Source of the DNA: Symsagittifera roscoffensis
Taxonomy: Eukaryota; Xenacoelomorpha; Acoela; Convolutidae
NCBI RefSeq assembly: GCF_963678635.1
Contig: NC_087070.1
Coordinates: 40,040,397 to 40,100,396 of the forward strand
DNA: 60,000 bases
Direction: 5' to 3'
The first letter of the stretch is position 1; each line of letters opens with the position of its first letter. This document shows positions 21,684 to 35,212 of this stretch, piece after piece. The notes beneath the pieces are model-generated. The model saw only the letters and a program-made list of their open reading frames with translations, did no database searches and was not told the origin of the DNA. Position numbers and translations under genes: made by a program.

Positions 21684-24600
21684 TAAGTTTATTATTTATA
21701 GCATGCCTGCATCCAATAATCAATCGTCTCACAAAAAATTAGTTCGTACTGATCACGCAATGAATCTTCGAACGATTTCAAGCTAAGTCATGCCGTAACA
21801 CAATTTGAAAAATATCAAACTTCATGAACAAATCGCTTTGCGAAAAAGTGAAGTCTTGTGAGCAAGCTTTTCAAGCTATGGAACTGTGAAATAATTCAAT
21901 TTATTTCAGGGAGCGAACACTATGGCAAAAAAAATTTTCCGTGCAATTTACGCTCGGTTCCTGAAAAATTCTGCTCTCCTCTTTTCAGTGTTTTACTGGC
22001 ATAAGCAATGACTCGATTGATATTTTACTGCTTTTCTGTCAAAATGACCTCTATTTTTGAAAACGAAGTGTCCCTTATAAGTGTATAAATATGACCGTCG
22101 TTAGGGTATCTTAATATTGGTGCCTGTTGGAGCTTTTGGTTCACTTTTTTCAACAGTGGTTTTACAGCCGCCATTAAGACATAAATCTTTGCGGCTATTC
22201 AGCAGTTGTACTTGTACAGTAGTGCCGCTGTTTTTGCAAGCCTTTCGATGAAACTTTTGTTGAAACCGATTAATTTCATTATTAATTATTAAAGTGTTTC
22301 ATAATTTTGAGGATATTTCAGATGTTATACTGGTTGTTTCTCTGTATTAATACTAACGCCATTGTTTGACACAAAAGGTTCTCGGATTGTAACTTTTTTT
22401 GAAAGAATCGACATTTTCAACAATTTTGTAATTCAATTACCCTCAATCCACGCTTAATTAGTTCCAACCCTTTCAGATGTTCTGCAAAAGCTCTACCAAA
22501 GAAGATTATTTAATTAGGGAATACCAACGCAACTTCTTATGGTATTCCGCTGACTATAAACTCCATTAGAATGTGAAACGCTCCCGGTCCCAGTGTTGAT
22601 AGTTTTGTTTGTATAGACCAAGCGTTTTAAAAACCGTAAGTTTTCGAGAGTTTTAGTCTAGATTCAATTGAAAACATCCCAACGTTACGTTGATGTTTAG
22701 AAACACGTATTGCCATCTAAGGAGCGATTACGTCGCTAATTTGTGATAGAAGCTAACTTGTTCAAGAACCTTCAACGCTTCTAAGGCCGACTTGCGTCTT
22801 GCCAGTTTGCTAGAATTGGAGCGAAGCTTTATCCTAAAAGCAAAAAGAGCAAAGTTGTGTAGACTTTTACAACAACGGAAAAAGAAATTGTTTCAAACGA
22901 TATGTGATGTGTTGGCCTCCATTTGTCTAGTTATTTGAGCAGTAAAAACGGTAAGCTGCAACTTCATTAACACCAACTTCATTATCTTGAAACTTTAAGC
23001 TTTTAGCTATATCAAATCAAACGAAAAAAAAATTTCCTTTTTGGAGCCAAAACTGAATTCGAGCCAGTTCTCCGGCAACTACAGAGATCGAAAAAACTCC
23101 AAAACCAAGTTGGTTGGATTCAACAAATTCTGACCCTGCCGTACCGAATTAATCCTTGTGTAGGTGAGCATCAGAAACTTAAATGTGTGTAAGTTCTTAG
23201 TTTTATTATTTTTAGCATGCTTGCATTCAACAATCAATCGTCTCACAAAAATTAGTTCGTTCTGATTACGCAAAGACTCTTCGAACGATTTCAAGCAAAG
23301 CCATGCCGTAACACAATTTGAGAAATATCAAACTTCATGAACAAATCGCTTTGCGAAAAAGTGAAGTCATGGGAGCAAGCTTTTCAAGCAATGGAACTGT
23401 GAAATAATTCAAGTTAATTCAGGGAGCGAACACAATGGCAAAAAAAAAGTTTTCCGTGCAACTTACGCTCGGTTCCTGAACAGTTCTGCTATGCTCCTTT
23501 CAGTGTTTTACTGGCATAAGCAAGGACTCGATTGATATTATACTGCTTTTCTGTCAAAATGGCCTCTATTTTTGAAAACGAAATGTCCCTTATAAGTGTA
23601 TAAATATAACCGTCGTTAGGGTATCTTAATATTGGTGCTTGTTGGAGCTTTTGGTTCAGCTTTTTCAACAGTGGTTTTACAACCGCCATTAGGACAGAAA
23701 CCTTTGCGGCTATTCAGCAGTTGTACTTGTACAGTAGTGCCGCTGTTTTTGCTAGCCTTTCGATGAAATTTTTGTTGAAACCCAATAATTTCATTATTAA
23801 TTATTAAAGTGTTTCATTATTTTGAGGATATTTCAGATGTTATACTGGTTTTTTCTCGGTATCAATTTTAACGCAATTGTTTGACACGAAAAGTTCTCGG
23901 ATTGTAACTTTTTTTGAAAGAATCGACATTTTTCAACAATTTTGTAATTCAATTACCCTCAATCCACGCTTAATTAGTTCCAACCCTTTCAGATGTTCTG
24001 CAAAAGCTCTACCAAAGAAGATTATTTAATTAGGGAAAACCAACGCAACTTCCTATGGTATTCCGCTGACAATAAACTCGATGACGATTAGAATGTGAAA
24101 CGCTCCTGGTCCCAGTGCTGATAGTTTTGTTTGTAAAGACCAAGCGTTATAAAGACCGTAAGATTTCGAGAGTTTTTGTGTAGATTCAATTGAAAACATC
24201 CCAACGTTACGTTGATGTTTAGAAACACGTATTGCCATCTAAGAAGCGATTCGTCACTAATTTGTGATAGAAGCTAACTTGTTCAAGAACCTTCAACGCT
24301 TCTAAGGCCGACTTGCGTCTTGCCAGTTTGCTAGAATTGGAGCGAAGCTTTATCCTCAAAGCAAAAAGACAAAGTTGTGTGGACTTTTACAACAACGGAA
24401 AAAGAACCTGTTTCAAACGATATGTGTTGGCCTCCATTTGTCTAGTTATTTGAGCAGTAAAAACGGTAAACTGCAACTTCATTAACACCAACTTCATTTT
24501 TCAAGCTTTTTGATACTTTATCGTGAAACGTTAAAATTTTAGCTAAATCGAATCAAACAAAAAAGTATTCTTTTTGGAGCCAAAAGCGAACTCGAGCCAG

Positions 24601-27600
24601 TTCTGCGGCAACTACAGAGATCGAAAAAAACTCCAAAACCAAATCGGTTAAAATCAACAAATTCTGACCCTGCCGTACCCACACAATCCTTGTGTAGGTG
24701 AGCATCAGAACTTTAAAAGTGTGTAAGTTCTTAGGTTTATTATTTATAGCATGCCTGCATCCAATAATCAATCGTCTCGCAAAAAATTAGTTCGTTCTGA
24801 TTACGCAAAGAATCTTCGAACGATTTCAAGCAAAGCCATGCCGTAACACAATTTGCAAAAAATATCAAACTTCATGAACAAGTCGCTTTGCGAAAAAGTG
24901 AAGTCTTGTGAGCAAGCTTTTCAAGCTATGGAACTGTGAATAAATTCAAGTTATTTCAGGTAGCGAACACAATGGCAAAAAATAGTTTTCCGTGCAACTT
25001 ACGCTCGGTTCCTGAAAAGTTCTGCTGTCCTCTTTTCAGTGTTTTACTGGCATAAGCAATGACTCGATTGATATTATACTGCTTTTCTGTCAAAATGACC
25101 TCTATTTTTGAAAACCAAGTGTCCCTTATAAGTGTATAAATATAACCGTCGTTAGGGTATCTTAGTATTGGTGCTTGTTGGAGCTTTTGGTTCAGCTTTT
25201 TCAGCAGTGGTTTTAAAACCGCCATTAAGACAGAAACCTTAGCGGCTATTCAGCAGTTGTACTTGTACAGTAGTGCCGCTGTTTTTGCAATACTTTCGAT
25301 AAAATTTTTGTTGAAACCGATTAATTTCAATATTAATTATTAAAGTGTTTAATTATTTTGAGGATATTTCAGATGTTATACTGGTTTTTTCTCGGTATTA
25401 GTTTTAACGCCATTGTTTGACACAAAAAGTTCTCGCATTGTAACTTTTTGAGAAAGAATCGACCTTTTCAACAATTTTGTAATTCAATTTCCCTCAATCC
25501 ACGCTTAATTAGTTCCAACCCTTTCAGATGTTCTGCAAAAGCTCTAACAAAGAAGATTATTTAATTAGGGAATACCAACGCAACTTCTTATGGTAATCCG
25601 TTGACAAAAAACTCCATTGGAATCTGAAACGCTCCTCGTCCCAGTGTTGATAGTTTTGTTTGTATAGACCAAGTATTATAAAGACCGTAAGATTTCGAGA
25701 GTTTTTGAAAACATCCCAACGTTAAGTTGATGTTTAGAAACACGTATTGCCATCTAAGAAGCGATTACGTCGCTAATTTGTGATAGAAGCTAACTTGTTC
25801 AAGAACCTTCAACGCTTCTAAGGCCGACTTGCGTCTTGCCAGTTTGCTAGAATTGGAGCGAAGCTTTATCCTCAAAGCAAAAAGAGCAAATTTGTGTGGA
25901 TTTTTACAACAACGGAAAAAGATCCTGTTTCAAACGATACGTGTTGGCCTCCATTTGTCTAGTTATTTGAGCAGTAAAAACGGTAAGCTGCAACTTCATG
26001 AACACCAACTTCATTTTTCAAGCTTTTTGATACTTTATCGTGAAACATTAAACTTTTAGCTATATCGAATCAAACAAAAAGTATTCTTTTCGGAGCCAAA
26101 AGCGAACTCGAGCCAGTTCTCCGGCAACTACAGAGATCGAAAAAACTCCAAAACCAAATCGGTTGGATTCAACAAATTCTGAACCTGCCGTACCGAATTA
26201 ATCCTTGTGTAGATGAGCATCAAAACTTTGAATGTGTGTAAGTTCTTAAGTTTATTATTTATAGCATGCCTGCATCCAATAATCAATCGTCTCACAAAAA
26301 ATTAGTTCGTTCTGATTACGCAAAGAATCTTCGAACGATTTCAAGCAAAGCCATGCCGTAACACAATTTGAAAAATATCAAACTTCATGAACAAGTCGCT
26401 TTGCGAAAAAGTGAAGTCTTGTGAGCAAGCTTTTCAAGCTATGGAACTGTGAATAAATTCAAGTTATTTCAGGTAGCGAACACAATGGCAAAAAAAAGTT
26501 TTCCGTGCAACTTACGCTCGGTTCCTGAAAAGTTCTGCTGTCCTCTTTTCAGTGTTTTACTGGCATAAGCAATGACTCGATTGATATTATACTGCTTTTC
26601 TGTCAAAATGACCTCTATTTTTGAAAACCAAATGTCCCTTATAAGGGTATAAATATAACCGTCGTTAGGGTATTTTAGTATTGGTGCTTGTTGGAATTTT
26701 GGTTCAGCTTTTTCAACAGTGGTTTTAAAACCGCCATTAAAACAGAAACCTTAGCGGCTATTCAGCAGTTGTACTTGTACAGTAGTGCCGCTGTTTTTGC
26801 AATACTTTCGATAAAATTTTTGTTGAAACCGATTAATTTCATTATTAATTATTAAAGTGTTTCATTAATCTGAGGATATTTCAGATGTTATACTGGTTTT
26901 TTCTCGGTATTAGTTTTAACGCCATTGTTTGACACAAAAAGTTCTCGCATTGTAATTTTTTGTGAAAGAATCGACCATTTCAACAATTTTTTAATTCAAT
27001 TTCCCTCAATCCACGCTTAATTAGTTCCAACCCTTTCAGATGTTCTGCAAAAGCTCTACCAAAGAAGATTATCTAATTAGGGAATACCAACGCAACTTCT
27101 TAAGGTATTCCGCTGACAAAAAATTCTATTGGAATCTGAAACGCTCCTGGTCCCAGTGTTGATAGTTTTGTTTGTATAGACCAAGCGTTTTAAAAACCGT
27201 AAGCTTTCGAGAGTTTTAGTCTAGATTCAATTGAAAACATCCCAACGTTACGTTGATGTTTAGAAACACGTATTGCCATCTAAGGAGCGATTACGTCGCT
27301 AATTTGTGATAGAAGCTAACTTGTTCAAGAACCTTCAACGCTTCTAAGGCCGACTTGCGTCTTGCCAGTTTGCTAGAATTGGAGCGAAGCTTTATCCTAA
27401 AAGCAAAAAGAGCAAAGTTGTGTAGATTTTTACAACAACGGAAAAAGAAATTGTTTCAAACGATATGTGATGTGTTGGCCTCCATTTGTCTAGTTATTTG
27501 AGCAGTAAAAACGGTAAGCTGCAACTTCATTAACACCAACTTCATTTTTCAAGCTTTTTGATACTTTATCTTGAAACGTTAAGCTTTTAGCTATATCAAA

Positions 27601-30600
27601 TAAAACCGAAAAAAGTTTTCTTTTTGGAGCCAAAAGCGAATTCGAGCCAGTTCTCCGGCAACTACAGAGATCGAAAAAACTCCAAAACCAAATTGGTTGG
27701 ATTCAACAAATTCTGACCCTGCCGTACCGAAACAATCCTTGTGTAGGTGAGCATCAAAAATTTAAATGTGTGTAAGTTCTTAGGTTTATTATTTTTAGCA
27801 TGCTTGCATTCAACAATCAATCGTCTCACAAAAATTAGTTCGTTCTGATTACGCAAAGACTCTTCGAACGATTTCAAGCAAAGCCATGCCGTAACACAAT
27901 TTGAGAAATATCAAACTTCATGAACAAATCGCTTTGCGAAAAAGTGAAGTCATGGGAGCAAGCTTTTCAAGCAATGGAACTGTGAAATAATTCAAGTTAA
28001 TTCAGGGAGCGAACACAATGGCAAAAAAAAAGTTTTCCGTGCAACTTACGCTCGGTTCCTGAACAGTTCTGCTATGCTCCTTTCAGTGTTTTACTGGCAT
28101 AAGCAAGGACTCGATTGATATTATACTGCTTTTCTGTCAAAATGGCCTCTATTTTTGAAAACGAAATGTCCCTTATAAGTGTATAAATATAACCGTCGTT
28201 AGGGTATCTAAATATTGGTGCTTGTTGGAGCTTTTGGTTCAGCTTTCTCAACAGTGGTTTTACAACCGCCATTAAGACAGAAACCTTTGCGGCTATTCAG
28301 CAGTTGTACTTGTACAGTAGTGCCGCTGTTTTTGCTAGTCTTTCGATGAAATTTTTGTTGAAACCCAATAATTTCATTATTAATTATTAAAGTGTTTCAT
28401 TATTTTGAGGATATTTCAGATGTTATACTGGTTTTTTCTCGGTATTAATTTTAACGCCATTGTTTGACACAAAAGGTTCTCGGATTATAACTTTTTTTGA
28501 AAGAATCGACATTTTCAACAATTTTGTAATTCAATTACCCTCAATCCACGCTTAATTAGTTCCAACCCTTTCAGATGTTCTGCAAAAGCTCTACCAAAGA
28601 AGATTATTTAATTAGGGAAAACCAACGCAACTTCTTATGGTATTCCGCTGACTATAAACTCCATTAGAATGTGAAACGCTCCTGGTCCCAGTGCTGATAG
28701 TTTTGTTTGTAAAGACCAAGCGTTATAAAGACCGTAAGATTTTGAGAGTTTTTGTGTAGATTCAATTGAAAACATCCCAACGTTACGTTGATGTTTAGAA
28801 ACACGTATTGCCATCTAAGAAGCGATTCGTCGCTAATTTGTGATAGAAGCTAACTTGTCCAAGAACTTTCAACGCTTCTAAGGCCGACTTGCGTCTTGCC
28901 AGTTTGCTAGAATTGGAGCGAAGCTTTATCCTCAAAGCAAAAAGAGCAAAGTTGTGTGGATTTTTACAACAACGGAAAAAGAACCTGTTTCAAACGATAT
29001 GTCTTGGCCTCCATTTGTCTAGTTATTTGAGCAGTAAAAACGGTAAACTGCAACTTCATTAACACCAACTTCATTTTTCAAGCTTTTTGATACTTTATCA
29101 TGAAACGTTAAAATTTTAGCTATATCGAATCAAACAAAAAAGTATTCTTTTTGGAGCCAAAAGCGAACTCGAGCCAGTTCTCCGGCAACTACAGAGATCG
29201 AAAAAACTCCAAAACCAATCGGTTGAATTCAACAAATTCTGACCCTGCCGTACCGAAACAATCTTTGTGTAGGTGAGCATCAGAACTTTAAATGTGTGTA
29301 ATTTCTTAGGTTTATTATTTATAGCATGCCTGCATCCAATAATCAATCCTCTCACAAAAAATTAGTTCGTTCTGATTACGCAAAGAATCTTCGAACAATT
29401 TCAAGCAAAGCCATGCCGTAACACAATTTGAAAAATATCAAACTTCATGAACAAGTCACTTTGCGAAAAAGTGAAGTCTTGTGAGCAAGCTTTTCAAGCT
29501 ATGGAACTGTGAATAAATTCAAGTTATTTCAGGTAGCGAACACAATCGCAAAAAAACGTTTTCCGTGCAACTTACGCTCGGTTTCTGAAAAGTTCTGCTG
29601 TCCTCTTTTGAGTGTTTTACTGGCATTAGCAATGACTTTATTGATATTATACTGCTTTTTTGTCAAAATGACCTCTATTTTTGAAAACCAAGTGTCCCTT
29701 ATAAGTGTATAAATATAACCGTCGTTAGGGTATCTTAGTATTGGTGCTTGTTGGAGCTTTTGGTTCAGCTTTTTCAACAGTGGTTTTAAAACCGCCATTA
29801 AGACAGAAACCTTAGCGGCTATTCAGCAGTTGTACTTGTACAGTAGTGCCGCTGTTTTTGCAATACTTTCGATGAAATTTTTGTTGAAACCGATTAATTT
29901 CAATATTAATTATTAAAGTGTTTAATTATTTTGAGGATATTTCAGATGTTATACTGGTTTTTTCTCGGTATTAGTTTTAACGCCATTGTTTGACACAAAA
30001 GGTTCTCGGATTGTAACTTTTTTTGAAAGAATCGACCTTTTCAACAATTTTGTAATTCAATTTCCCTCAATCCACGCTTAATTAGTTCCAACCCTTTCAG
30101 ATGTTCTGCAAAAGCTCTACTAAAGAAGATTATTTAATTAGGGAAAACCAACGCAACTTCTTATGGTATTCCGCTGACTATAAACTCCATTAGAATGTGA
30201 AACGCTCCTGGTCCCAGTGCTGATAGTTTTGTTTGTAAAGACCAAGCGTTATAAAGACCGTAAGATTTCGAGAGTTTTTGTGTAGATTCAATTGAAAACA
30301 TCCCAACGTTACGTTGATGTTTACAAACACGTATTGCCATCTAAGAAGCGATTCGTCGCTAATTTGTGATAGAAGCTAACTTGATCAAGAACCTTCAACG
30401 CTTCTAAGGCCGACTTGCGTCTTGCCAGTTTGCTAGAATTGGAGCGAAGCTTTATCCTCAAAGCAAAAAGAGCAAAGTTGTGTGGATTTTTACAACAACG
30501 GAAAAAGAACCTGTTTCAAACGATATGTGTTGGCCTCCATTTGTCTAGTTATTTGAGCAGTAAAAACGGTGAGCTGCAACTTCATTAACACCAACTTCAT

Positions 30601-33600
30601 TTTTCAAGCTTTTTGATACTTTATCGTGAAACGTTAAAATTTTAGCTATATCGAATCAAACAAAAAAGTATTCTTTTTGGAGCCAAAAGCGAACTCGAGC
30701 CAGTTCTCCGGCAACTACAGAGATCGAAAAAACTCCAAAACCAAATCGGTTGAATTCAACAAATTCTGACCCTGCCGTACCGAAACAATCCTTGTGTAGG
30801 TGAGCATCAGAACTTTAAATGTGTGTAAGTTCTTAGGTTTATTATTTATAGCATGCCTGCATCCAATAATCAATCGTCTCACAAAAAATTAGTTCGTTCT
30901 GATAACGCAAAGAATCTTCGAGCGATTTCAAGCAAAGCCATGCCGTAACACAATTTGAAAAATATCAAACTTCATGAACAAGTCGCTTTGCGAAAAAGTG
31001 AAGTCTTGTGAGCAAGCTTTCAAGCTATGGAACTGTGAAATAATTCAATTTATTTCAGGGAGCGAACACTCTGGCAAAAAAAATTTTCCGTGCAACTTAC
31101 GCTCGGTTCCTGAAAAATTCTGCTCTCCTCTTTTCAGTGTTTTACTGGCATAAGCAATGACTCGATTGATATTATATTGCTTTTCTGTCAAAATGACCTC
31201 TATTTTTGAAAACCAAGTGTCCCTTATAAGTGTATAAATATAACCGTCGTTAGGGTATCTTAGTATTGGTGCTTGTTGGAGCTTTTGGTTCAGCTTTTTC
31301 AACAGTGGTTTTAAAACCGCCATTAAGACAGAAACCTTAGCGGCTATTCAGCAGTTGTACTTGTACAGTAGTGCCGCTGTTTTTGCAATACTTTCGATGA
31401 AATTTTTGTTGAAACCGATTAATTTCAATATTAATTATTAAAGTGTTTAATTATTTTGAGGATATTTCAGATGTTATACTGGTTTTTTCTCGGTATTAGT
31501 TTTAACGCCATTGTTTGACACAAAAGGTTCTCGGATTGTAACTTTTTTTGAAAGAATCGACCTTTTCAACAATTTTGTAATTCAATTTCCCTCAATCCAC
31601 GCTTAATTAGTTCCAACCCTTTCAGATGTTCTGCAAAAGCTCTAACAAAGAAGATTATTTACTTAGGGAATACCAACGCAACTTCTTATGGTAATCCGTT
31701 GACAAAAAACTCCATTGGAATCTGAAACGCTCCTGGTCCCAGTGTTGATAGTTTTGTTTGTATAGACCAAGTATTATAAAGACCGTAAGATTTCGAGAGT
31801 TTTTGAAAACATCCCAACGTTACGTTGATGTTTAGAAACACGTATTGCCATCTAAGAAGCGATTACGTCGCTAATTTGTGATAGAAGCTAACTTGTTCAA
31901 GAACCTTCAACGCTTCTAAGGCCGACTTGCGTCTTGCCAGTTTGCTAGAATTGGAGCGAAGCTTTATCCTCAAAGCAAAAAAAGCAAAGTTGTGTGGATT
32001 TTTACAACAACGGAAAAAGATCATGTTTCAAACGATATGTGTTGGCCTCCATTTGTCTAGTTATTTGAGCAGTAAAAACGGTAAGCTGCAACTTCATTAA
32101 CACCAACTTCATTTTTCAAGCTTTTTGATACTTTATCGTGAAACGTTTAACTTTTAGCTATATCGAATCAAACAAAAAAGTATTCTTTTTGGAGCCAAAA
32201 GCAAACTCGAGCCAGTTCTCCGGCAACTACAGAGATCGAAAAAACTCCAAAACCAAATCGAATGGATTCAACAAATTCTGACCCTGCCGTACCGAATCAA
32301 TCCTTGTGTAGGTGAGCATCAGAACTTTAAATGTGTGTAAGTTCTTAAGTTTATTATTTATAGCATGCCTGCATCCAATAATCAATCGTCTCACAAAAAA
32401 TTAGTTCGTACTGATCACGCAATGAATCTTCGAACGATTTCAAGCTAAGTCATGCCGTAACACAATTTGAAAAATATCAAACTTCATGAACAAATCGCTT
32501 TGCGAAAAAGTGAAGTCTTGTGAGCAAGCTTTTCAAGCTATGGAACTGTGAAATAATTCAATTTATTTCAGGGAGCGAACACTATGGCAAAAAAAAATTT
32601 CCGTGCAACTTACGCTCGGTTCCTGAAAAATTCTGCTCTCCTCTTTTCAGTGTTTTACTGGCATAAGCAATGACTCGATTGATATTTTACTGCTTTTCTG
32701 TCAAAATGACCTCTATTTTTGAAAACGAAGTTTCCCTTATAAGTGTATAAATATGACCGTCGTTAGGGTATCTTAATATTGGTGCTTGTTGGAGCTTTAG
32801 GTTCACTTTTTTCAACAGTGGTTTTACAGCCGCCATTAAGAAATAAATCTTTGCGGCTATTCAGCAGTTGTACTTGTACAGTAGTGCCGCTGTTTTTGCA
32901 AGCCTTTCGATGAAACTTTTGTTGAAACCGATTAATTTCATTATTAATTATTAAAGTGTTTCATAATTTTGAGGATATTTCAGATGTTATACTGGTTGTT
33001 TCTCTGTATTAATACTAACGCCATTGTTTGACACAAAAGGTTCTCGGATTGTAACTTTTTTTGAAAGAATCGACATTTTCAACAATTTTGTAATTCAATT
33101 ACCCTCAATCCACGCTTAATTAGTTCCAACCCTTTCAGATGTTCTGCAAAAGCTCTACCAAAGAAGATTATTTAATTAGGGAATACCAACGCAACTTCTT
33201 ATGGTATTCCGCTGACTATAAACTCCATTAGAATGTGAAACGCTCCTGGTCCCAGTGTTGATAGTTTTGTTTGTAAAGACCAAGCGTTATAAAGACCGTA
33301 AGATTTCGAGAGTTTTTGTCTAGATTCAATTGAAAACATCCCAACGTTACGTTGATGTTTAGAAACACGTATTGCCATCTAAGAAGCGATTCGTCGCTAA
33401 TTTGTGATAGAAGCTAACTTGTTCAAGAACCTTCAACGCTTCTAAGGCCGACTTGCGTCTTGCCAGTTTGCTAGAATTGGAGCGAAGCTTTATCCTCAAA
33501 GCAAAAAAAGCAAAGTTGTGTGGATTTTTACAACAACGGAAAAAGATCATGTTTCAAACGATATGTGTTGGCCTCCATTTGTCTAGTTATTTGAGCAGTA

Positions 33601-33663
33601 AATCGGTTGAATTCAAGTTATTTCAGGGAGCAAACACTATGGCAGAAAAAAGTTTTCCGTGCA
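21680..33663 (-). repeat. Array of eight ~1.52-kb composite units (Ty3/Gypsy RT-RNase H fragment plus satellite)
   Basis: Units start near 21680, 23194, 24728, 26243, 27777, 29303, 30830 and 32342 (spacing 1512-1534). A second marker, GCCGACTTGCGTCTTGCCAG, falls at matching places in all eight. Units are highly similar. The left part of each holds one ~80-bp satellite-like monomer; the right part, read on the minus strand, is a decayed piece of Ty3/Gypsy polymerase. The array ends with a short truncated unit joined to the ~80-bp satellite at 33664. All of it lies inside the 22.6-kb TRPM intron. Confidence 0.93.
24956..25520 (-). pseudogene. Ty3/Gypsy RT-RNase H fragment (representative array unit 3)
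   Basis: The best-kept copy. Read on the minus strand from about 25520: an AEHLKGLELIKRGLREIEL helix, then FVSNNGVKTNTEKTS (the 'VS..G...D..K' connection of Ty3/Gypsy RT). After a decayed stretch an open frame from 25225 reads LLKKLNQKLQQAPILRYPND, then IEVILTEKQYNINRVIAYAS and a TERK..L end, the start of RNase H. The YLDD catalytic motif is replaced (VFPN then a stop), so it is dead. Equivalent frames occur at 23489-23689, 28072-28272, 29529-29798 and 31045-31323. Those in units 1, 4 and 8 are more broken. Confidence 0.85.
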
Positions 33664-34000
33664 AGCTAATGCAGCTTTAACACTTTGAAACACTTCAAAT
33701 TATTCTATGCAATGATTCGGGCGGTGAAAAGTTTTAAATTGTCAATCAAAGCCAATCAAGCGAGGAAACTTTGAATTAGTTTAATTTATTTCATAGAGCA
33801 AATCGGTCTAAGTAAAATCAATTTTCTCTTAACCAAACTATTCAAACAATGAAACTTTGAAATTTTTCTTATTATTTGATGGACCGAAACGGTTCTCAAA
33901 AATTCTTAAATTTTTCTAAGCAAGCTATGCACGCAATGAAACTTTGAAAAATTTCAAGTTATTTCATTGACCAAATCAGTTCGCTTGAAGTTTAAGTTTT
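33664..34000. repeat. ~80-bp satellite, second block
   Basis: Cores such as AAGCCAATCAAGCGAGGAAAC, AAACTATTCAAACAATGAAAC and AAGCTATGCACGCAATGAAAC are about 80 bp apart, with ATTTCATAGAGCAAATCGGT between them. This is the same family as 7930-9370, and it continues directly from the end of the 1.52-kb array. Confidence 0.75.
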
Positions 34001-34687
34001 TTGGAGCGTACGTTTCTGTTTTAAATTGATTCGTTTTAGATTGAAATGAGTCTGTAAACGCAAAAGTTTGAACAAAAAGTAGGCGAGTACTGCCCGGCCT
34101 TGAAATTAAATCGAGTTCATCTTTTTTAAACATTGAGCTGAATGATCGCTTTTAACTATTTCGCCTTATGGCAGCTAAAACATGGTATAAATTTTGCTGT
34201 CATTCATTTAATATATAGGATTGCCATGTTTTGACAGACTGTTTTTTTAAAGCAAATCTGAACCAATTAGTTCACCTTGAACGGCCCATTTTGACCTCCG
34301 AAATCAATTTTTTTAAATGTTTTTGAGACAAAAAATGTGTTGAAAACCAAACGAACCTGGAAAGTGCCGTTTTTTGGTCAATTAAAGCGTCTAACGGTAC
34401 CAAAATTGAAAAAACCGCCATAGGCATGGACTAAATTCAGCATATTTTTGTTTTTAATTGACAGCTTATCCTTATCCATTGACTTTTTGTTGTTTTTTGT
34501 TTCATTTTGTTTTACTCTTCCGTCTAAATGTACCGATTGAAGATTAAGAACTGAAATTGATTTAAATTGCATCCCTATTATAATCGATTTTATAGCATCT
34601 GAATATCATGCAAAGTTTTTCAAGCAAAACCAGAAACTTTAGTTTTTCCCCATCCCTATTTTCCTGCTGGGGGATCATTTTCACGCT
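34001..34687. other. TRPM intron sequence, nothing recognised
   Basis: AT-rich, with no convincing frame or repeat up to the MITE at 34688. Confidence 0.5.
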
Positions 34688-35064
34688 CAGGGGCGCATTT
34701 TCACGCTCGACCCATGCCGACCCAAGAAGTCCACCCTTTGTAATATTCTGAGATATTCATTTTCGGCTGACTGACCCGTAAAATTTTTCTAAAGGCGCCT
34801 TTGGTGCCAATATTTACAAATTGTGAGGGGGAAGCGCGCGCCGAAAAAACGCAACTTTTTGGTCACAGTTTTCAAAAAAAAAACTAAAAATGCCTGTTTT
34901 GGCATGTTTTTCCAAAATTTTGCAGCGGCGTTGAACATTTTGTCAAAATAGGGTCATTCTATTGATTTGGGAGAGCTCAGAAAAAAGGTCGACAAAATTT
35001 TTGAAATTTGTTTTTTTTTTTTGAAAATCCCCACCCCCTCGAGAAAATCCTAGATCCGCCCCTG
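34688..35064. mobile_element. GGGGCGGAT-ended MITE (family C), 377 bp, hAT-like 8-bp target duplication
   Basis: The right end is GAAAATCCTAGATCCGCCCCTG-like and the left end CAGGGGCGCATTTTCACG, a decayed inverse of it. Flanking octamers TTCACGCT (34680-34687) and TTCCCGCT (35065-35072) match at 7 of 8 positions, as expected for an old hAT-type target duplication. Its body (GACCCGTAAAATTTTTCTAA, GGCGCCTTTGG, GCGCGCGCC) is shared with the elements at 38617-39366. Confidence 0.75.
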
Positions 35065-35212
35065 TTCCCGCTATCAACTCTTTGAATTTAAATGAGCAAT
35101 CTGATTTTAGGTGCGAACAAACTGGTAGTTTCTGGTTTAAAAACACCTTTCATTTTATTGAATCCGCTTGTTGTAAACCATCCTTCACAATCTGAAAAAA
35201 AAAATAACTTAC

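Noticed and set aside
21680-33663. A CRISPR-like or LTR-pair interpretation of the regular repeats
   Set aside because: Units are 1.5 kb, contiguous and mutually similar throughout, with no spacers; the similar edge units do not flank a retroelement body.
22785-33680. Plus-strand frames beginning MRLASLLELERSF in array units
   Set aside because: They are recurrent only because the unit is repeated; the recognisable protein (Ty3/Gypsy RT-RNase H) is on the minus strand.
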